From NCBI RefSeq assembly GCF_000516985.1, contig NW_006917102.1:1621681-1685680 (forward strand): DNA of 64,000 nt, written 5' to 3'. The notes under the pieces were generated by a model. The model ran no database searches. It was not told the origin of the DNA and saw nothing but the letters and a program-made list of their open reading frames with translations. How positions within the stretch are numbered: position 1 is the stretch's first letter; every line of letters begins with the position of its first letter. Below are positions 33,452-45,357 of this stretch, one piece after another. The position numbers were made by a program, and so were the translations under genes. Source of the stretch: Pestalotiopsis fici W106-1. Its lineage: Eukaryota > Ascomycota > Sordariomycetes > Amphisphaeriales > Sporocadaceae.

Positions 33452-35330
33452 ATGGACGAAACGCAGCCGCTACTCCCCGCTGAGGCGGTCCCGCCCACAA
33501 CCCTGGACGCTCACCATGATCAGACCTCCGACAAGAATCTCGTCACCTTTGACCCCCAGGGTGACGAGGAAAATCCTTTAGATTGGCCAGAGGCTTACAA
33601 ATGGTGCATTGTCGGATTGATGGCCTTTATGGCCTTTACTGTGTACGTTTGCTTGCTGCGTCTCTTTTTTGGGACACTCTTTTCTGTCGAAAACTTTGAT
33701 ATAGTGTTGGCATGGGCATGCCTAAAGTTTCCATCTGATAATGCCATTTTCCATATGATAATGCTAATTGGACGCCATTTTTAGTACCTTTACCTGCATC
33801 TCTGTCGTACCTGTCGCAAATCGCATTGTAGCGGATCTGGATGACGGGCGAACCAGCAAGTCGGCCAGCGTTCTCCTGGTCACAATCTGGGAGCTAGGCG
33901 AGGCCGCCGGACCGCTCTTAATCGCGCCACTGTCGGAAATGTATGGCCGCTACCCAGTCATGAATGCTGTAAGCAAATTCCCAGGATCCCTTGGAGATTT
34001 CGAATGGTATAGGAGGAGATGATTCCGGTTTGATGTAGCAATGAATGCGTCAGCATTGCGCACAAGAAGAAAAATCCTTTCAATGGGACATGGTCGCTTG
34101 GAACGAACATCAATTGCTCACACATGTTACAGTGCAATGTAGGCTTCATCTTGACGACTCTCTTGGCAGTCCTTTCTGAGAACAGCACCATGTTCATTGC
34201 GGCTAGAGCACTGACTGGTGTCGTGGTGGCCACCAATGTGCTGAATCCTGCCATTGTGGGTGACATATTCGTCACTGAGCGTAGGGGCTCTGCGATGAGT
34301 CTGATCTCGCTAGCTCCACTGACCGGAGGCGCTGTCGGGCCTCTAATCAGTGTTGCTGTTTCCGAAACCCTTGGATGGCGGGCTGTGTGCTGGATGAGTA
34401 TCATACTGGCGGGTATTGCAGAGATTGGATTCCTTACCTGCTTCCGCGAGACGTACAAGGTGCCCATATTGAACCGTAAAGCTGCCAGGCTAAGACAGGA
34501 GACTGGAAATGACAAATTGAGGAGTGTGTACGACGAGGGTGCGCATAGTATTGCAAAGCTGCGCGAGGCTATCATGAGACCCCTGCTGGTGCTTTCCCAG
34601 TCTCTCGTCCTGCAGCTCGCGGCTCTTTGTGGCTCTGTCACTTTCACGTTTTTCTACATCATCTCGACAACCCTGCCGGATATTGTCGAAGGAGAATTTC
34701 ACCTCGACCCAGCGACATCCGGAGCAGCTTTCATCTTTTTCAGTGAGTACTTTTTTCTGACTGCCCAAGAGCCAGTTCCTTCATTTTCCTTTTCTCCCAA
34801 GGCAGCCACATGACTGACAGCTTGATGTTTTAGGTGCTGGCTCAATAACCATTGCTCTCGTCTTGAACCGTGCTCTCGACAAGGTTTTTGTCAAGCTTCG
34901 CGACGCCAATGATGGCGTGGATAGGCCCGAGTTCCGGCTGCCCTTCGTCATCTTGGGGGGTTTCCTATTTCCCCTCGCTATCGCCTTTTACGGGTGGGTT
35001 CCTGCGCTGTCACTGCAGGTACCGTATCTGTACCTGGCCATCACCCTGTTTGGCGCCACCCTGCAGTTTTCCTTCATGCCCCTAATGACGTACGTCGTCG
35101 ATGCCTTTGGGCTGTACTCTGCTTCGGCGCTTACAGCCATGATCGTGACGCGCTGTCTCATGAGTACCTTCCTGCCTCTCCTCGCAAAGCCATTGATTGA
35201 CTCGTTTGGCTACGGATGGGGATTCACCGTTCTGGGCGCCATGATGCTGAGTCTTGCGCCCATACCAATTGCAATCTTCAGATATGGTCACCGCTGGCGG
35301 CAGTGGACAAAGTATACCAAGGACGAATAG
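33452..35330 (+). CDS. DHA1-type MFS multidrug transporter
   Basis: Four exons (33452-33642, 33785-33968, 34133-34742, 34834-35330) give 493 residues with introns of 142, 164 and 91 nt. Family marks are EENPLDWPEAYKW before helix 1, GEAAGPLLIAPLSEMYGRYPV (motif A region between helices 2 and 3), the antiporter motif C region around LTGGAVGPLISVAVSETLGWR, and FRETYKVPIL after helix 6. These match fungal proton:drug antiporters of the Flr1/Cyh-resistance group. It probably exports toxic or self-made metabolites across the plasma membrane. The start at 33452 (ATACCATGG) gives a typical acidic tail. It could support nearby secondary metabolism, but no biosynthetic gene is adjacent. Confidence 0.87.
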
Positions 35331-37495
35331 ATTCATACGCTAAGGACTAGAGCATGAACTTTTTAAACAAACACATGAGTCAAAAACTTGATTTCGTTAT
35401 TTTTTTTTTTTTTTTTTTTTTTTACGGTGCATACATGGAAATCATGACCCAAATCTCAACTTCAGCCTTCAGATCGCCGACTTGCCTTGACAAGAAATTC
35501 TTCAAGGTGCTCCAATGTCAGCACCATAAATCCCTCTTATGCTTCCCTGGAGGCCCTCTTACTACGGGAACTTGCTCTAGTGACTGGCCTGGATGTTTCT
35601 TCGCCACCGTTCTCAAAGTCGAGAACGTAGACGAGAACGTAGAGGCCTCAAGAATAGCGGGGGCAACGGGCCACAACCGATTGCAGGATACTCACGCCTC
35701 TCACCACGCAACCGCTAGATGTTACCCTTGCCCATTGACTGTCAGTCATTGGTTCCAGCGAGTTGCCGTTCATGTCATCAATTCATATCAATTCATGTCG
35801 TTCATGTCAACTGCTACCGTACATAACGCCAATAATAGAAATTTTAGTAACTATTTTGTAACGTATCCGGCGCTGAGTATGAGGGCTGTCTCTCTAGGTG
35901 GGACTACCTGCCCCAACAACACGGTAAAAGTGAGACACCCGGGTACCCTAGTGGCTAGACTTTCATTCCGGACGAGGACACGACTGCCTTATATAGACTT
36001 TTTGTTTATGATTGTCCGGGCCGATCATCAGGTTTAAGGTGTACTTTCCATCTTGATACTTACACCTTTAGTTCAGGAAAGGGACGCAAGGTAGAAAAGT
36101 ATCTTCATTCTTTCCCTTTCAGTAGGGGGATTTCTAGCATAGATAGCCGGGCTCCCCCTCCGGACTTGTCCCTTCTGGAATCCATCCCAGAACCTCCTTG
36201 ATAACACATCCTCAATCCAACCTGATCACTTGCGTCCATTCACGAAAGCTTCAAGAACCTCGATTTCCAATGTCCCAAATGTTTATATATTCAGTTTTAA
36301 GTCAATTAAAAACTTTTCGTTCCATATTTATATCCCTAAAAACGCCATCATAGATGTCCTTCACCCATCTTTTTTCTCCCTTGTCTCAAATTTGAGCTTC
36401 TTTTATAGCTCAATGTTGGTTTAATGCTCCAATATCACCATTCAACAGAGCTGACTGCATATGTGCCAACACAGACTTCATTCATGTCCATTACCCGTTT
36501 CTTGAGCATGCACACTCGATCCAGCGGGAATCGCCACGCATACATCCACCCAACATAATTTTCGACGACTAGCAGAAATTCAAAGAAGCTACTAGCACAC
36601 CCATCTCAGGCTCAACTGCCGTCCGTCTCCATCCCTAGTCCGCAGAGCCATGCGCTGCCTACAATCCCAGCTCTCCCTTTTGCCACAGACAACAACCATC
36701 ACCGTATCCGAGAGCCTCCCCAAGAGAGAGAAAACCGATTGGAAGGCCCTCAATAGCGATCGATACTGGATCTGGGCCTGACGCCCTTTTGTAGTTTCAA
36801 AAATTGTGAGTAGTTTATTTCCCTCTAGTTCTCGCAATCTATTTCTTAAAGGCTTCTTGTATTATTTCTTTCGTGGTATTGTTTTGTGGTATTCTTTCGT
36901 ATGCTATGAAAGTTTACCAGGTGCAAGACTGGAATAAGAAATAAATTCTAATTACTTGGAAATTTAGGAAATATATGAAGAGAGAAAAGCGTACACAAGC
37001 TCCTGGAGGTCCTCGAAACTAGAAGGAGGAGTTCCTCGAAACTCCTTAGAGAGAGACTACAGGAGAACCTCGTATGATGTCTGAGGTGATCCGACATATG
37101 CTCGTGGAGAGGACGCTACTTGGCAATTTGCACTCTTCTTTTGATTTAAATCCCTGTTGGAGGTTCTAACTCTTGCGTCTTTTGTGTTTGTGACTTGGGG
37201 CTTTGCGTCTATGGGTTTCTCAGTATAGGCTTAAAGAGGCATGGGCCACGGCGCATTGGTGTTTGAAGCATACATGGTACTCAACTGGATAGAAGCAGTT
37301 TGGTTCGTCCAGTTCTCGTTGAACAATTTCGTCAGAATCAATATATACATAGTGCATAGCTACAGTCTCCCCGATCAAGTGCTTTCTCTGCCTGCAATGA
37401 ACTCCCTGATGGTACCGCTCGAGGCTTGTAGCTATTAGAAATGAATCGCCTTCCTTGACCTGTTGTCCAAGTCTGTCAACCCCAATACATGCCTC
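35331..37495. other. Gene-poor AT-rich region
   Basis: These 2.2 kb contain a run of about 23 T at 35400-35423, repeated CAATTCAT/GTTCATGTCA elements near 35770-35815, and a small set of CCTCGAAACT direct repeats near 37013-37045. Open frames are short and show no domain. No transposon ends or target-site duplications were recognised. Confidence 0.5.
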
Positions 37496-38472
37496 TTAGA
37501 AAGGCTTGCCTGTTGGCTTAGGTCCCTACTCGAGTGTTAGTATTAGCGTCCCGCTCAGGTCTAGCCACTTGTCATCCTTTCTTCTTTCCGCCCTTCCCCC
37601 TCCATGTCTCCTTTCTGCTTTTCCCTTTCTTCTTGTTCTTCTCTCTCTCCAACTCGATCGTTGATGTATCAAAGACTTACAGGAGGCTTTCCCGTGGCTG
37701 CGTTTTCGGCATGGTCAGTCTGATGCCAAAAAAGTACTGTACAAATGAACTTGGGAGACTTACGCTTGGGGTGGTGTCCGTGGTGAGGCTTGCCAGAGGG
37801 CTTGCCAGAAGGCTTTCCAGGGTGGAACTTGCCGTTGCCGAGACCCAGGATGGGCTCAGGGTGGGAGGTGGCTAAAAGAAGAAAACATCATTTAGAATTT
37901 GGCATTGGGGCGAAAAGAGAAAAGAAAAAGATGGGGTTAGAGTATCAAACTTACGCTTGGCGCCACCCTTGCCAGTTGCTGAAAGGGGATAATGTCAATC
38001 TCTCATGTCTTCAGATATATGTCATTTTCTTGATTTTCACTCACGCTTGGGGCCAGGCTTGCCGGTGGCTAATGTCACAGTCAGTTACATATCATGGCAT
38101 GATTGGTGACGAGGTACTTACGCTTAGGACCGCCCTTTCCAGTGGCTTGAAAGTTGTCAATATAACTGCTCAATACTAGACTCATCTACCAATGGTTACT
38201 CACGCTTGGGTCCGTGGGGCTATCAAACATCACGTTAGCATTATGTTACCCAGAGCCAGCCATGTGCATTGCATGGACGCATGGCCAAATGATGAGATAA
38301 GACTCACCTCGTGGGGAGGACCAGACGGCTTTGGGTGAGGGTGGTGGTGGTGAGGCTCGCCAGAGGGGAAGGGAGCCGGACCAGAGGGCTTGAGGCCTTG
38401 GACCTCACCCTCGACAGCGGGCAGGGCATTGCCAAGGGCAGCGAGTGCCATCAAGACCAAGTAAAACTTCAT
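37496..38472 (-). CDS. Small secreted Pro/Gly/Lys/His-rich repeat protein with microexons
   Basis: Eight exons (38472-38308, 38219-38204, 38145-38122, 38068-38045, 37978-37955, 37871-37764, 37697-37681, 37525-37496) sum to 408 nt, 135 residues. A signal peptide (MKFYLVLMALAALGNALP) precedes a His/Pro-rich segment. The octapeptide PTGK(G/P)G(P/A)K then recurs: three consecutive copies are each encoded by one 24-nt phase-1 microexon, bounded by GTAAG or GTGAG donors and AG acceptors. Further partial copies lie in exons 7 and 8. Every exon from 3 to 6 is symmetric (phase 1-1), so any can be skipped without frame loss. The product is basic, has no Cys, and should be extracellular. It may bind cell wall, metal (His clusters) or nucleic acid. 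No function is known to me. The splice chain is read from sequence and needs transcript support. Confidence 0.75.
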
Positions 38473-40366
38473 TTTGACTTTTGTTTTCTCTGTTTTTCCT
38501 GACGATAAAGAATGCTGATTTTTCCTTGTTCAATGAAGGTGGTGAGAAACGAATGCACTGCAGAACTCCTGATTTCAAGAAGAGGAGGAGAAAACGGATA
38601 CTGGGTGGATATTCTTCTTATAGATGGGACGAAGCCCTCCTCGGGACTTGCAAGTTCAAATGCGGTCAGTATGGCGTATAATCACATGATGGAGCACACT
38701 CTACTTGTTTTTTTCATCTCATCCTCTGTTCTTCTTCTCTATTTTCCCCATATGAGCGGAGCGGATGGGCGATCTCCTATAGCCCGTATCCCGTTCTTGG
38801 CAGGTCCCACGGGTACTCTATCCCTGCCCTGCCCTCCCTCCCCATGCAGAGACATGTTCCCTTCCAGGGGCGGGCGGACAAACGCCCACAGGCTGCCAAC
38901 CATCCAACTGCTACTCAATCTTGTCTTGGCGCTAGAGTTTCGCCTAGGCAAAGAGTTATATTGTCACTGTAACCTCGTGCCAAGACTTTGCAAATGAAAC
39001 ATTAATTAATCATACTCTTTATAGAATGCTCTTTTGTCGGGCTTGACATCACCGCCACATGGTTCTAGACTCCGAACCGATGGATGTTCGCAATTATTTC
39101 CGAAGATCCGAGATGAACAGTATAGATTGTCTTGGCTCTAGGTAGATGATTGCTGTTATTCCATATTGTCATCGTGCTTGCTTCTTGGCATTCCATGTAC
39201 GGGTCATGGTAATTGCTTTGCAACCCGACTCACAAAAGTTGACACGTTCAATTAATAACCCCGCACTTGAGATGCAAAATAGAGTTGAAAAATGGATCCC
39301 AATTGCCTAGTACCACTGTTTCAAGATCCATGGCCAACGGTAGTATCCAAGATGATGAATGGTTCAAAGCGATGCAGTCGACTCTCGAGGCTCTACAAGT
39401 CTCCGAGCCGACCGAAGTAGCGAAAAAGCTTGGCCTTGAACCATTGCCGCTTTGGGACAGGGACCTGTTGAATTAGTGATAGTGGTATGCGATCAATATA
39501 GGCAGGTGAAGGGAAGGGGCGGTAAAGTTGGAGGACCCGTTCCATCTACGCGAGCCAACGGAGTGATTGGCTCTGTGCGGAGACTATAACCGTTTTGGTC
39601 AGTATTGCGGGTGGGGAGTTGATCAAGAGGTCACATCTGCCGGTCCGCCACGGACTGACTGGTCGCAAGATGCCCAGATGTATATGCGAAACTCCTGGTC
39701 TATTCGGCGGCATGGCCAAAGGAGCAAGTCCAAGATGTAGAGGGTGTCGATCAAAGTTTGTGCTCAACGGCAACATCAGTCGGCCACGAGTTTGAATGGC
39801 TGGCTACCGTTGCATCAATTCAGCCGCAGCTGCCTCTTGGCGTTCGCCTCGTCGACTCAAACATCAATGTGCAGAATAATACACCAATTGTCTTGTCATG
39901 GTAAGCTGGAGAGTCGATGCCGTCGGACGGGCATGCAGATCCTAGTTTCCGCGAAAGACTCTTACCCAGAATAACGATCGCTTACTAGGTTCTATTGGCA
40001 GCAGGACGACGTAACACTTTTCACATGGAATGAACAGCACATATACGAATAAGAGGCAATGCTTGCGATGACGTGGTATATTGGGTCGTGCAAGAGAGTC
40101 GTGAAAAGAAGGATCAACCTAGAAGGAGATATCGACCCAGGCTATATATGTATATCGGTAAAACGGCTTGTGTTCCGATGATTATCTAAGAAGAAGAAAC
40201 AGATGTACCAGGTAAAAACTCCGCTAATGCTTTCGTGCTATTCCAATTTTTTTTTTCCGGACCGAACAATGAGTTGAGAAATCAAGACAATCTGAGATGC
40301 CGTACATGCAGGATTGAGAATGAGGCCCCAACTTCGAAGCCCCATGGGCGACAGGCTAGGCCATGT
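38473..40366. other. Intergenic with possible degraded coding remnants
   Basis: No complete gene is seen in 1.9 kb. A short frame at 39329-39475 reads like real protein (MANGSIQDDEWFKAMQSTLE, then KKLGLEPLPLWD). A second stretch at about 39670-39900 reads like protein but has several frame changes and stops. These may be remains of one decayed gene, but the family was not recognised. Confidence 0.35.
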
Positions 40367-42121
40367 TTATACGATCTCGCGGCTATCTTCTGATTTGCAA
40401 GAAGTTGATGGTTTGCCATTGGCAGTCGCTGTAGATCGTTCAAAGTTGTTGTATGGTCGGTTCCGCAGGGCAGCGCGGATCACGGACTCGGGACGTTGTG
40501 CCCAGGCGTGATAGCTCGAGTCACTGTACGGGAACAGGACCTTGTTGCGTGAAGACTCGACGTATTGAGCCATGCGAGGCTTGGGCTTGGCGGCAATGGT
40601 CTCGAGATCATCCATGACCTGCTTGCAGTACAACTCGAGAGGCAGATCGTTGACGTCGGAGCCAAAGGGGTTCTCAATCTCACGACCGATGAAGAGAATT
40701 CCGAGAATGATGTACGCAGCGACGATGCTGGCCGGAATAGTAATCCACTCCAGTGTGCCGACAAGTTGGAAGGGCAGAACGAGGATGTAAGCCCAAGTGA
40801 TCTGAGAGAAGGCAATGGTATAGGCGATGGGCAGTGGGGTGTTTAGGACACGCTCGGTTCCAGTGAGAACGTCGTTGAGAGTTGCGATACCGTTGTCTAT
40901 ATGGCCATTAGCTCAAGTTCTTGGCACGATTGTAGAAGCTCTACGAGGGAACTTACAAAGATTGGTCTGGGTCATGGGAATCGGCAGTTGGCCATTGGCA
41001 ACCACTTCGTCTGCGTACGCACTAAGATAGCACAGGATCTCGAGTGGAAGGTTACCGGTGGGACTGGTCGCCTTCTTGATCGTCTTACGAGGGTTTGAAG
41101 CAGCAAAAGAGACACCAAGTCGATCACCAAAGTCCTTGAACATGTTGGGCTTCTTTGCCTGATAGGGGTGTTCCTCCGTGGCACTCTTGGCAAACGTCTC
41201 GAGATGGTCAATAAGCTCGCCGAGACCTTGGTAGTTGCTGTAAGGTTCGAATCGCAGTTTGTGCTTCAGGGCCACAGAAAACGCAACAAGCATGTTCATA
41301 GCAGTACTGATTTGTCTGAGTTAGCCCAAGAATTTTCGAGAACCGAATGTCACCCAACCTGGTCGAAAGTGAACTTACAGCTTGCCCAGGAGATCCTGCT
41401 TTTGAAAGTCAGGACGCTCATTCACATGAACCCAAAACACACGTCCCAGCGTCTGGCAAGTGAGTGTCAATGTACCCCAGTACCGGCGACCCTCGGCATA
41501 TCTTTCGTAGGCGGTGGAACTTCGGAAAGAGAGACCCATGCTGACGACGAAACCAGTGATTGTCAGGAGAACACTGCCTACACTGAGGTCGATGTTATCG
41601 TACAACATGGTGACGGCAGTGATCCATGTTGACCATGCGGCAACGAAAAGTAGGGGCACAATCATCTTTGGGGTGATGGAACCGTGCATCTGGAGGAAGA
41701 GTGGCCATTTCGAATGCTTGGCCAGATCTCGGGGTCCCGACTATAGACGTTTAAGTTAGCAATTCTTGTATTTGAACGGTTGCAACCGTGTCTCACTTAC
41801 AAAGTAGTCATCCAGGTCAAGATGTGTATTCCTTCTGCTAAAAGGATTTGGTGTGTTGGCACGTGGGGAGATGGGATATTCCTCCTCGACTGTGGCAGTA
41901 GGTAGTCGTTCTACCTTGATCGGAGGTGGGTTGGTACCGGTTGCACCGTGAGCGCCGCCGTGGACATTGCCGCCGTTGACCGAGGCGGGCTCAGCTCCGT
42001 GAGCGCCACCACCACCGCCCGCATGACCATTGGCAGCACCACCTCCAGCACCACCACCACCTCCTCCTCCTCCTCCGCCGCCGCCGCCGCCAGTGCCGGC
42101 TCCGCCTCCGTCTTCACCCAT
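40367..42121 (-). CDS. Bestrophin-type (UPF0187) anion channel
   Basis: Four exons (42121-41801, 41740-41379, 41306-40957, 40896-40367) give 520 residues, with introns of 60, 72 and 60 nt. The first 60 residues are extreme low complexity: more than a dozen consecutive Gly, then Gly/Ala/His/Asn repeats. The membrane domain starts near 108 with SGPRDLAKHSKWPLFLQMHG. It carries the bestrophin/YneE block RSSTAYERYAEGRRYWG. Further helices lie near NMLVAFSVALKH and ILVLPFQLVGTLEWITIPASIVAAYIILG, followed by IENPFGSDVNDLPLELYC, the conserved end of the channel domain. Fungal members are thought to be chloride or other anion channels in internal or plasma membranes. The poly-Gly head is probably a disordered cytosolic tail and may vary in length. 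Confidence 0.87.
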
Positions 42122-45100
42122 TGCAACTAGAGGTGAGAGTGAACGATGGATCGAAAATTATTCGGTTTTGTGGGTCTCGTCGCAACTTGGACTGTAAGTC
42201 GCGAGCACGAAAGCTTGAGGTTCTGTTCTTCAAGGTCTAGTGAAACACCAATTGGTATTCTTTTGGGATCGACCCAAGAGAAACGCCAGACGGGTTGCTT
42301 TTATAGCCTAGGTACAGAGCAAGGAAAAAGTGAAAAAGAGAGGGTAAGGAGCGTGAGAAGTAGGTATTAATAGAAGCTGCGGAGAAGAACTGGGCAAATA
42401 GCTAAAAAGACAATAGCTTCTTTCCAGTCTCGCAAAGAGAGGAAGGATCAACAAGAGGAATGAAGGAGAGAAGAAGGACAAGAGAGCTGCCAAACGGGGC
42501 CTATCCCCGGCGAAGTGCGGATGATATCTTTTTTTACTTCCACTGCCCAGCACTAACTCCGAACAGGTCCAGGGAATCCACTGCGCAGCTTCCCAGCGGA
42601 CGCTCGCTGGCTTTGCTAGGGAGTCCACCCCCCATAAAGTTGTGCGGCCATGGTTCGACTGCCGATCCGTGACCCCCCTGTTCGAGTTCCTGGTTCCTCC
42701 TCTTGCCTGCCTGAAATCTTGGGAAATGCTTCGGGTTCCTGGTTGGCACCTGGGCCATGGCCAGTGTTTGGTCTGTGATGTGGCAGCCATTTCCCTGGCC
42801 AAGCTTTCAAGACAGAAGCCAGCGCCAGCGCAACGCCCAAGCACCTACCTACCATGCACGCTGCTCAGAAGGCTGCCTCCCTCCAATCCCTCTGCACGAG
42901 TAAAGACCTCATTGGGATAATCTTTGAGCAAGAGGGCAGCGGCTTCTTTCCCTGTGCAGTGTGCACGACAAGCCGAGGGCGTCGAGGTTGCGACTTTTGA
43001 AACAGACGAACAGGCCAGGGGCGCTGACCAAGACACCAAGCGACCGAATGGGAGTTTGCGGGCTACGTGGGTAGGTGACCGTAGCTCCCGCGGTAGGGCT
43101 TGGCTGTCAGGGGTACGCATAGTGTATTCCATACTAAAAAACTTCCCATCAAAGCAGCGAGTAGCCCGCCAAGACCCAAACATAAGCAAGCGGCCGCGTA
43201 TTTTCCTTCTTTTTTTCCCCTTCGTGTTCTTTCCAGGGGCTTGCATGGAAACAATTTTGTCCCTTTTGAGTTGGTCAAGACCGCGACAGTCTCAGGTAGG
43301 CAGCATTTTTCAAGCGACGCGAGTTGAGAGGATGCATTGTGTGTTTCATGACGGAAACATTTGCAGTGGCAGGCAATTGGAAAAGGACTCTCAGGTACCG
43401 TCCTGATCTGATCACACACACATCAATCACATCACTTCTCGATCGCTCTCGTGGGTCTGGGGTAGTAACCCACCCATCTAAATTTTTCTTTTGTTCTTCG
43501 TTTTCCTTGACCTCTTCTTTTTGATCTAGCACCTCGTGTCCATGCAATTGATAATAACACTTGACTGCCACATGCTTGCCTACGTGTACAGAGTATATCA
43601 TGCGTTGCTTGATTGCGTATAAAGCTCCAATGTATGTTCCTGGATCAAGGTAGTAAAATAGCAAGAACAAGAAAAAAGCACACCTCCATTGTGGCAGTGC
43701 CGCTAGTCGTGTGCAACTTCACCACGTTACACGGCTGAGTAATGTAGATGCTAGACCGCGATCCGCGGTTCTAGATGGAGTCTAGCACGAGTCTAGACAT
43801 GGAATGGTCGAACCATCGGTAACTGGTCCCCGACCTTCAGATGAATTCGCGAATCCCAATCAATGGAGACCCTAAGAATTGATTGGGACGAGGATGGGGA
43901 CTGTCAGTTTGCACACGATTCCTACGATCCACCAGTGTCTGAAAAGACTCCATTTCCTACTGCATGACTCGGCCGCGGACTTTGGCTGCGGCCGTCTGTG
44001 GTCGTGTTCTAAATTAGGAAAAAGATGCACATTTTCAAGAGAGTGAGAAAGAAGAAGAAATATAGCGAGGTCCAAATGGCGCACCTTGGCACCAGTGAAT
44101 GGAACAGTCCACGCATTCTATGCACCTCAGCTCGCTGCAAGCACCTGGCACTGACATGAAAGTCCTACATCATGGTTGAAGCGCGACGCAGGAGTAGGGG
44201 GGTTTTACAATTCTGGGCACAATACACAATGCTCTGATTTGTTGCAGATATAATTCAGCGCTTCTGCTGGTCAGCATCCCAAGATAACAATCTGACGGGA
44301 TGCACTCGCGTACCTGAGGTGGCTTGAAGGATTTTAAAGAATAGCACAGGATCCATGGCAAGCAAGCGCCCCCAAACCCAGCCGGAAGTGTCCGTCCCTC
44401 CATCCTTTCGCCCAAAGGATCGCGTCTGGGGAAAAGGTTGTGTGCACCACCGTTCAGCCTCATTCTCAACTTCAGATGGCGTGGCTAGCCAGGGAGATTC
44501 CTGGCAAAACGCATATGCGGGGGAAGAACAGATCCCACCAGCAAAAATCAAAAAGCCGTTCGGACCAGCCCGCCACCATGTTAGGTAGTATAACACAACA
44601 AATAGAAGCAAGACTGGACTCTGGCCTCAAATTCGTTCTTGGGAATAATTCAGACTATTTGAGCGATGATCAGAAGAGTTAGCTGCTTCCGACGGTACAT
44701 CATACCGTTGGCAAGTGCGTATAATGCGCAATGCTGCTCAGTCATCAGCCCATGGCGGCGCGCTTAATTCGTCACGCGTACGTATGCGAACCTCGAGTGC
44801 TAAGCCAGGAGGTCCTTGCAGAGCGAAAGCTAAGACGTGGTTTTCGTAATCGCGAATATAGTGCGATTAGATCCGACTATATTATGAAAATATACGAGGA
44901 CCTGCTGATCAATGGACACGGAGGCATATATGCTCTGTACATCTCAATCAAACAGTCTCACACCACCCATTACGGGTCTACTCAAGTAGATCAAGTGGCT
45001 GACAGGCACTTCACTGGATTCATGGCAACTCGTGGCGAATTTCCTATATCAATGCTATCTAGGTGTATTAATCCACCTCATCTAATGATATTGCTATCAT

Positions 45101-45357
45101 TTCCTCATTTCTTTTCGCCATCTTCTTGCAAACACGCCCCGAGAAGAACAATCAGACCCCCAGTAACCCAAAGCCCCAAACCAGCCAAAAACTATTCAAA
45201 CATTGAAGCCCAATTGAAGGGCAGAAATCACAATGTCATGCCTCATAATCTATCATCTCGTCCAAACACCCAAAAACAAACAAATCCGGAAATGCAAACC
45301 TTGAACCCCGATTTCTACGCGATATACGCCTGTTGAATGCAATGACCACTTACTTAC
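42122..45357. other. Gene-poor region, no credible gene
   Basis: These 3.2 kb hold the leader of the bestrophin gene and several overlapping frames of 70-200 codons on both strands, none with a recognisable domain. The longest, plus strand 44731-45336, has a biased composition and ends just beyond the 3' end of the next gene. No tRNA fold was found. Some internal-promoter-like words (GTTCGAGTTCC near 42680) lack the matching upstream box. Confidence 0.45.

Noticed and set aside
35354..36037. 227-codon plus-strand frame starting in a poly-T run
   Set aside because: Much of it comes from the poly-Phe tract and AT-rich sequence; no domain was seen.
36592..36837. Possible small minus-strand gene
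   Set aside because: It is 81 codons with no signal, domain or splice support.
42640..42700. B-box-like GTTCGAGTTCC
   Set aside because: There is no matching A box or acceptor stem upstream, so it is not a tRNA.
44731..45336. 201-codon plus-strand open frame
   Set aside because: It has no domain, its composition is unlike the neighbouring genes, and it lies at the 3' side of the minus-strand gene. It was treated as chance.
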